This document shows positions 58,099 through 64,000 of a stretch of 64,000 nt of DNA, in pieces; positions within the stretch are counted from its first letter, which is position 1; each line of letters opens with the position of its first letter. Source of the DNA: Croceicoccus sp. Its GTDB lineage: Bacteria > Pseudomonadota > Alphaproteobacteria > Sphingomonadales > Sphingomonadaceae. A model generated the notes under the pieces. It searched no databases and was not told where the DNA came from. It saw only the letters and a program-made list of their open reading frames with translations. The DNA lies in assembly GCA_002694745.1 (NCBI GenBank), contig NZMY01000013.1, forward strand, positions 62,001 to 126,000. The letters run 5' to 3'. The position numbers and the translations under genes were made by a program.

Positions 58099-59724
58099 TT
58101 ACTGATAGCTGCCCACGGTGACCTTCAGGAGCACCGGCTGGCTGTTGAAATTCAATCCGTGGTCGGTCTGGTCGCCGTTCCACACGCGCCGCATGACAAA
58201 GCTGCCGTCCTCGGCCAGCATGCCTTCCTCGACCCGCAGCATCGCGGCGCTTTCGCCCGGCTTCGCTTCGGCAAGGGCGATGCGGACGCGCGCATTCGAT
58301 CCGGCGATCAGGAATTCGTCCGCACCGGTCTGCACGATGACGGCCCCGCCCACGGACTTGCAGTCGGTGGGGTGCGGCGTGTCGGGCATCCAGGCGGCAT
58401 CGCGTTCGCCGAACTGCCATTCGCCATATTGGACGGTCGCCTTCCACCGCCCCATGACCGTAGACTGGCTGGAACCGTCGGCAGGCTTGGCCGCGCCCCA
58501 TGTCGGGTTCTGCGCCGCCACCCGCGCCCATGCGCCTGCCATCGGCGCGAACAGGCGGTATTTGGACGCAAACGCTTCGACCGTCTCGTCGTCCAGCTGC
58601 TGCGCGCCGAGGGGGAAGTTCGAATAATCCGTCTCATCCATCCCGAACGGGGCGAAGCCGATCGCCCCATGCCCCAGCGCGGTCCACCAAAGGCGCGCAT
58701 ATTCCGCCGCATTGCCGATTTCGGGGATCATCAGCGGATTGTCGGGCCTTGTATAAAGCCGCATGATCTCCGCCGCCTGACGCTCGTCGCGCATATAGAT
58801 GTCGGGCGCGACCAGATCGATATGCGGGGCGGCCGCCTTCCACACATCGATCACCGGCCAGTCGGGTCCGCCGCTCGCGCCCCCTCCCTCGCCCGGCGCG
58901 GCGAAGGGATCGCTCAGCGCGGCATTGGCGTACATCGGCAGGTCCAGCACCTGCTGCCCCGCCGCCGCGATCTCGTCGATATAGCGCGCGGTGTGCCATG
59001 CGTTGAACGCGCTATCCGCCAGCGGTCCGAAAGCCTCGCGCCAATTGCCGGACTTGCCGTTGTGGCGCGCCAGCTCGTCGGGGATGGGCGCGGCGAACAG
59101 CGCATCGGCCTCCGCCGAATGGTCGCGCTTCTGGCCATAGACGCCCGCCTCGTTCTGGGGCTGCACCATGATGACGGTGTGGTCGGGATCATTTTCCCGC
59201 AGCCAGCGCATCAGCGCGACAAAGGCACGCTTGTCCGCCTCCAGCGTGCTGCGCGAATGAGGCGACAGAGCGTAATGGAGGTTGCCCTCGGGCGTCCTCA
59301 TGCGGGGAAAGCGCTTGGTGTCGGTCTTCACCCACATCGGCGCATAGGACGGCCCGGTGTTCTTCCACGTCGCGAACCACAGCAGCACCAGCCGCATGTC
59401 CTGCTCGCGCGCACCCTTCAGCAGCGCCTCCAGATAGGAAAAATCGAAGCGCCCTTCCTCGGGTTCGATCTGCTCCCACGCGACCGGGATTTCCAGCGTG
59501 TTGGCGTGCAGCCGCTCCATCATCGGCCAGACCTGCGGCAGGACCGAGGGATAATTGCTGGAATTGTGGGCCTGCGCGCCCAGCATCAGGAACGGCTCGC
59601 CATCGACCATCAGCAGGTGCTTGCCGTTCTCGCTCTCGATCCGCGGCAGCGGCTGCTGCGCGAACGCGGGCGTGGCCAGCGCCACCAGTGCCGCCATTGC
59701 GCATCGCCACAATAGTGCGGTCAT
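58099..59724 (-). CDS. GH35-type beta-galactosidase (DUF5597-containing, Bgl35A-like)
   Basis: A 541-aa exported enzyme with signal peptide (cleavage near ATPAFA). The catalytic barrel starts at GKHLLMVDGEPFLMLGAQAH; acid/base Glu192 is in VQPQNEAGVYG and nucleophile Glu335 in LMIPEIGNA. The C-terminal region follows the DUF5597 pattern. Cellvibrio Bgl35A of this group removes beta-galactose from xyloglucan oligosaccharides. First gene of a three-gene operon with the GH31 and serine hydrolase, behind AAGGGGGG. No TonB receptor, fucosidase or endo-glucanase of a full xyloglucan locus is in the window. Confidence 0.9.
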   Translation of the reverse strand: MTALLWRCAMAALVALATPAFAQQPLPRIESENGKHLLMVDGEPFLMLGAQAHNSSNYPSVLPQVWPMMERLHANTLEIPVAWEQIEPEEGRFDFSYLEALLKGAREQDMRLVLLWFATWKNTGPSYAPMWVKTDTKRFPRMRTPEGNLHYALSPHSRSTLEADKRAFVALMRWLRENDPDHTVIMVQPQNEAGVYGQKRDHSAEADALFAAPIPDELARHNGKSGNWREAFGPLADSAFNAWHTARYIDEIAAAGQQVLDLPMYANAALSDPFAAPGEGGGASGGPDWPVIDVWKAAAPHIDLVAPDIYMRDERQAAEIMRLYTRPDNPLMIPEIGNAAEYARLWWTALGHGAIGFAPFGMDETDYSNFPLGAQQLDDETVEAFASKYRLFAPMAGAWARVAAQNPTWGAAKPADGSSQSTVMGRWKATVQYGEWQFGERDAAWMPDTPHPTDCKSVGGAVIVQTGADEFLIAGSNARVRIALAEAKPGESAAMLRVEEGMLAEDGSFVMRRVWNGDQTDHGLNFNSQPVLLKVTVGSYQ

Positions 59725-59963
59725 CGTCCCCCCTTACCCCGGCCTCGCTAGCATCGGGCCCCGTTTGGACCAGAGTGACGCCAAGCGCGCCATTTCGCAA
59801 GTAGTCAGACTAATTGCCGAACGCCGCAGCGGTGAACAGCGGCGCGGCCCGAACTAGGGGAATCTACGTGCCAGAGCGCGCGAGCTGGAAGAAATTATAA
59901 ACAAAATCACTCTATTGCGTTCCGGCCATTGGTGACTTCTCGCCATCGGGACACGGAGTTATC

Positions 59964-62003
59964 ATGCGCATACTGGCCTGCCTGGCATTCGAGCACGACT
60001 GGCGGCTGGTGCTTCTGGCCGCTTTCATCTGCACAATCGGCGCCTTCGTCTCGATCATGCTGTTCAAACGAGCGATCGAGGAAGACAGCGCCTCGCGCTT
60101 TCACTGGTGTTTCCTGGCTGCGGTGGCCGCCGGATCGGGGACCTGGGCCACCCATTTCATCGCGATGCTGGGCTATCACTCGCTTGTGCCTGTGACGTTC
60201 GACGGCCCGCTGACGGTCATATCCGCGGTGATCGCAGTGGCGGGGATCGGCGCCGGTCTCTTCATCGCAACAACGATGCGGCAGCGGACGGCGACCCTGC
60301 TGGGCGGCGGGATCATCGGGCTGGCCATCGCCGCCATGCATTATGTCGGCATGTTCGCCTATCGCGCCGAAGGTGTCGTTCACTGGCAATCGTCATATGT
60401 CGCCGGTTCCGTCGCGATCTCGGTCCTGCTGTCGGTTGCCATGATCGACCGGCTGTTCGCATCGCGCGGCCGGCGGCCAGACGCCGCATGGGCGCTGTTC
60501 GTGACCGCCATCGTCGGCCTGCATTTCACCGGCATGGCCGCGTTTTCGGTGACCCCGATACCGGGCCTGCCCGCCGCCTCGAACGCCGAGGCCTTCGCCG
60601 CCTTGGCATCGGCCATCGCCATGGTCGCGGCGATCATCGTCGGCGCCGGCGTTTCGACCTATCTGGTGGAACGGCGCACCCACGACGCATCGCGGGCGGA
60701 GCTTGCGCATATCGCGATGCACGACAAGCTGACCGAACTGGCCAATCGCCACAGCTTTGCCGATGCGCTGGAACAGGAATGCGAAAACCTGGCGGACGCC
60801 CGCCACGCCTTCGGCCTGCTGCTGATCGACCTCGACCGGTTCAAGCCGGTGAACGACATGCTGGGTCATCCCATGGGCGACATCATCCTGCAGAAGGTCG
60901 CGGCGCGGCTGTCGGCCGCCGCGCGGCAGACCGATCTGGTCGCGCGCATCGGCGGAGACGAATTCGCCATTATCGTGCGCGGACAGGCGGGGCGAGAGGA
61001 CGTCGCCGCAATCGCCGCGCGCGTGGTCGAGATCCTGTCGCGGCCTTTCGTCGTGAAGGGCAATGTCGTCGAACTGGGCGGCAGCGTCGGCTTCAGCCTT
61101 GCGCGGCATGACGGGCGCGACGCCGAAACGCTGACGCAGCATGCCGATGTCGCACTCTACACCGCCAAGCGCAACGGGCGCGAACGCTATTGCCCGTTCG
61201 ATCCGTCGCTGATGGAGGCGCTGAAACACCGCCGCTTTCTGGAGGCCGACCTGCGCCGCGCCTGCATGCGCGAGGAATTCAAGGTCGCCTATCAGCCGGT
61301 GATCGACCCGCGCAGCGGTCGCATGATCTCGGCCGAGGCGCTGCTGCGCTGGACCTGCCCGGACCGCGGCGATATTTCGCCCGCCGAATTCGTGCCCATT
61401 GCCGAAGAGCTGGGTCTGGTCTCGCGGATCGGCGCGGGCGTTCTGATGCAGGCCTGCCGCGACGCGGCCACATGGCCCGCCGAGATCGACGTCGCGGTCA
61501 ATATCTCACCGGTCCAGCTGCTCGATCCGCGCCTGCCGCAGACGGTGGTGCAGGCGCTGACCGAATCGGGGCTGGCCGCCAGCCGGCTGGAACTGGAAAT
61601 CACCGAAACCGCCCTGCTCGGCAATGACGAGGCGGCGCTGAGGACGCTGAACCGGCTGCGCGAGCTTGGCATCCGCATCTCGCTCGACGATTTCGGCACG
61701 GGCTATTCCTCGCTCAGCTACCTCCACCGCTTTCCGATCAGCCGGATCAAGATCGACCGGTCCTTCGTGCGGCAATTGCCCCACGATCCCAGCAGCGTGT
61801 CGATCGTGCGCGCCATCGCGCAGCTGGGCGAAAGCCTGAACATGCAGATCACCGCTGAGGGGATCGAAACCGCAGAGCAGCTGTCCTTCATCACCGAACA
61901 TGGCTGCGATCACGTGCAGGGCTTTCTGATCAGCCACGCGATTTCCTCGACCGACCTCAAGCAATGGCTCGCCGACCGCAGCGGCGCCGCCGCTGCCGCC
62001 TGA
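59964..62003 (+). CDS. MHYT-GGDEF-EAL cyclic-di-GMP enzyme
   Basis: A 679-aa membrane protein. Seven predicted membrane helices (about 1-240) carry three MHYT-type motifs (THFIAM, MHYVGM, LHFTGM), thought to bind metal and sense oxygen or NO. The GGDEF site (330-334) is intact, with an I-site RQTD five residues ahead. The EAL motif (458-460, AEALLRW) and DDFGTGYSS are intact. It could both make and degrade c-di-GMP. The 239-base region before it holds AT-rich TTATAAACAAAAT but no sure promoter. The next gene, a BLUF protein, starts 11 bases after its stop. Confidence 0.95.
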   Translation: MRILACLAFEHDWRLVLLAAFICTIGAFVSIMLFKRAIEEDSASRFHWCFLAAVAAGSGTWATHFIAMLGYHSLVPVTFDGPLTVISAVIAVAGIGAGLFIATTMRQRTATLLGGGIIGLAIAAMHYVGMFAYRAEGVVHWQSSYVAGSVAISVLLSVAMIDRLFASRGRRPDAAWALFVTAIVGLHFTGMAAFSVTPIPGLPAASNAEAFAALASAIAMVAAIIVGAGVSTYLVERRTHDASRAELAHIAMHDKLTELANRHSFADALEQECENLADARHAFGLLLIDLDRFKPVNDMLGHPMGDIILQKVAARLSAAARQTDLVARIGGDEFAIIVRGQAGREDVAAIAARVVEILSRPFVVKGNVVELGGSVGFSLARHDGRDAETLTQHADVALYTAKRNGRERYCPFDPSLMEALKHRRFLEADLRRACMREEFKVAYQPVIDPRSGRMISAEALLRWTCPDRGDISPAEFVPIAEELGLVSRIGAGVLMQACRDAATWPAEIDVAVNISPVQLLDPRLPQTVVQALTESGLAASRLELEITETALLGNDEAALRTLNRLRELGIRISLDDFGTGYSSLSYLHRFPISRIKIDRSFVRQLPHDPSSVSIVRAIAQLGESLNMQITAEGIETAEQLSFITEHGCDHVQGFLISHAISSTDLKQWLADRSGAAAAA

Positions 62004-62013
62004 AAGGCCCGAC

Positions 62014-62418
62014 ATGCCCCTTTGCAAGCTGCTCTACACCAGCCAGAGCGCCGCCACCGCGCCCAGCCGGCCGCAGGACATCCGCCGCATCGTCGAGGAA
62101 TCGGCCCGCCGAAACGAGGCGCTGGAGATTACCGGCAGCCTTGCTTATGTGGACGGCAGTTTCATCCAGGTGCTCGAAGGTCCGCACGCCGCGGTCGAGG
62201 ACGTGTTCGAGCGGATCTGCTGCGATTTTCGCCATAAGGACATCAAGCTGATCGACCTTGTCACCACGCAGACGCGGCAGTTCGAAGGCTGGCACATGGG
62301 CCTGCTCGCCTCGTCGCAGGACGATCCGCTGCATAAGGAACTGGAGCAGGTCAAATATCTGGTCACCGTCAACGCCCGCACCGCGGCCGAGCATATTCGC
62401 AGCCTGATGAACCACTAA
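62014..62418 (+). CDS. BLUF-domain blue-light photoreceptor
   Basis: A 134-aa single-domain BLUF protein that should bind FAD. The photoactive residues are present: Tyr8 (LLYTSQ), Asn34 (RRNEALEITG), Gln52 (FIQVLEG), and the variable Trp93 and Met95 (GWHMGL). It has no output domain, so it should act on a partner; the immediate upstream MHYT-GGDEF-EAL gene (10-base gap) is the obvious one. In other bacteria BLUF proteins regulate EAL enzymes in cis or trans. Confidence 0.92.
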   Translation: MPLCKLLYTSQSAATAPSRPQDIRRIVEESARRNEALEITGSLAYVDGSFIQVLEGPHAAVEDVFERICCDFRHKDIKLIDLVTTQTRQFEGWHMGLLASSQDDPLHKELEQVKYLVTVNARTAAEHIRSLMNH

Positions 62419-62436
62419 CAGCGTAGGCCGGGATTG

Positions 62437-62468
62437 CCGGATCGGGGTTGGGCCGGATCGGGGTTGGG
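62437..62468. repeat. Exact tandem duplication of a 16-bp unit
   Basis: CCGGATCGGGGTTGGG occurs at 62437-62452 and again at 62453-62468, flanked on both sides by GGATTGCCGG (62431-62440 and 62467-62476 in part). It lies between the BLUF and BCCT genes and may alter promoter spacing. Confidence 0.9.
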
Positions 62469-62539
62469 ATTGCCGGCCGATCGCGTTAGGGGATCGGCCC
62501 TGTCCAGCCCCGAACCCCAGCCCGAACCAAGGCCGATCG

Positions 62540-64000
62540 ATGTCCGACCCCATCCTGGAAGAAGCCGCGCCCGCCGCGAAGAGCGCCCGGATCGCCGTCA
62601 ATCCGCCCGTGTTCTTCATCTCGGCGGCGCTGATCCTGGCGTTTGCCCTGTTCGGCGCGCTGGCACCGCGCTTCGCCGAAAGCGTGTTCTCGCAGGTACA
62701 GGATTTCGTCGTCCGCGATTTCGGCTGGCTCTACATCACCGCCGTCGCGGGATTTCTGGTCTTCGTCATCTATCTGATGCTCAGCCGCCACGGCGACATA
62801 AAGCTGGGCCCTTACGAGAGCGAGCCCGACTACAGCTATATCAGCTGGTTCGCGATGCTGTTCAGTGCAGGCATGGGCATCGGCCTCGTCTTCTTCGGCG
62901 TGGCCGAACCGATCCAGCATTACGCCTCGCCCCCGATCGGCGAAGGGCAGACGGTGGACGCGGCGCGGCAGGCAATGACGCTGACCTTCTTTCACTGGGG
63001 CCTGCATGCGTGGGCGATCTATATCGTGGTCGGCCTGTCGCTAGCCTATTTCTCGTTCCGGCGCGGCCTGCCGCTGACCATCCGCTCGGCGCTGTTCCCC
63101 CTGATCGGACGGCGGATCAACGGGCCGATCGGCCATGCGGTCGACATATTCGCGGTGCTGGGCACCATGTTCGGCGTGGCGACCTCGCTTGGCTTTGGCG
63201 TGCTGCAGGTGAATGCCGGCTTTGCCTATCTGTTCGGCGTACCCGTCGGCACGGGCACCCAGCTGATCCTGATCGCCGTCGTCACCGCGCTGGCGACGCT
63301 GTCGGTGTTCCTCGGCCTCGACAAGGGGGTGAAGCGCCTTTCCGAACTCAACATTGTCCTGGCCATCGCGCTGCTGGGCTTCGTGCTGTTTTCCGGCTCC
63401 ACAATCTTCCTGCTTCAGGCCTTCGTGCAGAACGTGGGCACCTATCTGGGCGCGGTCGTGCCCCGTACCTTCCGCATGTATGCCTATGAACCCAATCCGT
63501 GGCTGGCGAACTGGACCCTGTTCTACTGGGGCTGGTGGATCGCGTGGTCGCCCTTCGTCGGCATGTTCATCGCGCGGATCTCGCGCGGGCGCACGATCCG
63601 CGAATTCGTCGGCGGCGTGCTGTTGGTACCGGTGCTGTTCACCTTCCTCTGGATGACGGTGTTCGGCAACACGGCCATCTCGCTCGACCTGAACGGGGTG
63701 GAGCCGATTGCCGAGACCGTGGCGAACAATCTGCCCGTCGCGCTGTTCGAAACGCTGAACGCCCTGCCGCTGGGCGCGGTGACATCGCTGATCGCGACTT
63801 TCCTCGTCATCACCTTCTTCATCACCTCGGCCGATTCCGGCGCGCTGGTGATCGACATGATCACCTCGGGCGCGGCAGAGAACCCGCCGGTATGGCAGCG
63901 CATCTTCTGGGCGATCTGCGCCGGGACCATCGCGGCGGTGCTGCTGGTGGCAGGCGGGCTAGAGGCGTTGCAGACAGCCGCCATCGCCAGCGCCCTGCCC
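62540..64000 (+). CDS. BCCT-family transporter (betaine/choline/carnitine type), 3' end missing
   Basis: An open frame from the ATG at 62540 to the window edge gives the first 487 residues of a BCCT transporter (usual length 500-680). Multiple membrane helices are evident. The Gly-rich signature FSAGMGIGLVFFGVAEPIQH and the conserved segment YWGWWIAWSPFVGMFIARIS are diagnostic of the family; ITSADSGALVIDMITSG marks a late helix. Such carriers take up betaine, choline or related compatible solutes with Na+ or H+. The translated stretch runs without interruption, so the gene is truncated only by the window. Confidence 0.93.
   Translation, partial: MSDPILEEAAPAAKSARIAVNPPVFFISAALILAFALFGALAPRFAESVFSQVQDFVVRDFGWLYITAVAGFLVFVIYLMLSRHGDIKLGPYESEPDYSYISWFAMLFSAGMGIGLVFFGVAEPIQHYASPPIGEGQTVDAARQAMTLTFFHWGLHAWAIYIVVGLSLAYFSFRRGLPLTIRSALFPLIGRRINGPIGHAVDIFAVLGTMFGVATSLGFGVLQVNAGFAYLFGVPVGTGTQLILIAVVTALATLSVFLGLDKGVKRLSELNIVLAIALLGFVLFSGSTIFLLQAFVQNVGTYLGAVVPRTFRMYAYEPNPWLANWTLFYWGWWIAWSPFVGMFIARISRGRTIREFVGGVLLVPVLFTFLWMTVFGNTAISLDLNGVEPIAETVANNLPVALFETLNALPLGAVTSLIATFLVITFFITSADSGALVIDMITSGAAENPPVWQRIFWAICAGTIAAVLLVAGGLEALQTAAIASALP

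Noticed and set aside
62434-63489. Plus-strand open frame of 351 codons over the start of the BCCT gene
   Set aside because: It is Arg/Pro-rich in the wrong frame; the frame starting at 62540 encodes clear BCCT transporter motifs.
1-64000. Prophage, integrative element, CRISPR array, tRNA or toxin-antitoxin genes
   Set aside because: No integrase, transposase, phage structural gene, regularly spaced repeat, clear tRNA cloverleaf or toxin pair was recognised by reading both strands.

Overview
The window is a GC-rich, gene-dense stretch of chromosome or large replicon, most likely from an alphaproteobacterium of the order Sphingomonadales (Novosphingobium, Sphingobium, Sphingopyxis or Erythrobacteraceae type). 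This is inferred from gene content: TonB-dependent receptors with Ala-rich signal peptides, many Rieske oxygenases and short-chain dehydrogenases (SDRs) in scattered catabolic operons, an HWE-type histidine kinase, and a PA14-containing GH31 next to a GH35. No rRNA, tRNA, IS element, integrase or CRISPR array was seen. No stretch longer than about 300 bases lacks a gene.

Layout. 1-3549: end of a GMC flavin oxidoreductase, then a convergent operon of an NTF2-fold protein, a xylose-isomerase-like TIM barrel protein and a cytochrome P450. 3830-9586: a tight signalling operon (membrane GAF hybrid kinase with three receiver domains, CheR-type methyltransferase, REC-PAS-HWE kinase-REC). 9787-10491: a YbaY/MliC-like lipoprotein. 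10513-50000: a catabolic island with four Rieske oxygenase alpha subunits, one Rieske ferredoxin, seven SDRs, five further NTF2-fold proteins, two ThuA-like proteins, two medium-chain reductases each divergent from a TonB receptor, an acyl-CoA ligase, three acyl-CoA dehydrogenases, a kinase-like partner of one of them, a thiolase-fold protein with a DUF35 partner, a 2-oxoacid dehydrogenase E1 alpha/E1 beta/E2 set, and a 3-ketosteroid-delta1-dehydrogenase-like flavoprotein. TetR (two) and LuxR (one) regulators are interspersed. 50671-53853: FdhD and a YdeP-type molybdopterin oxidoreductase. 53872-59724: a small glycan locus (serine hydrolase, GH31, GH35) resembling xyloglucan-oligosaccharide loci. 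59964-62418: an MHYT-GGDEF-EAL protein with a BLUF photoreceptor. 62540 to the end: a BCCT transporter running off the window.

How it works together (inference). The island looks like a route for a hydrophobic, probably polycyclic or terpenoid/steroid-like compound: uptake through TonB receptors, hydroxylation by Rieske oxygenases and the P450, alcohol and ene reduction or oxidation by SDRs, MDRs and the flavoprotein, CoA activation, then beta-oxidation or retro-aldol side-chain removal. The substrate cannot be named from sequence. No ferredoxin reductase for the oxygenases and no E3 for the 2-oxoacid dehydrogenase lie in the window.

The least expected signals are in the non-coding DNA. A GTGCAGT motif recurs in four divergent promoter regions. 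A 20-bp box (18/20 identical) lies about 100 bp upstream of both tetR (18424) and the next SDR. A shared ACCCTATTATTT box sits 70-71 bp upstream of two acyl-CoA genes. A near-perfect palindrome precedes the steroid-dehydrogenase-like gene.
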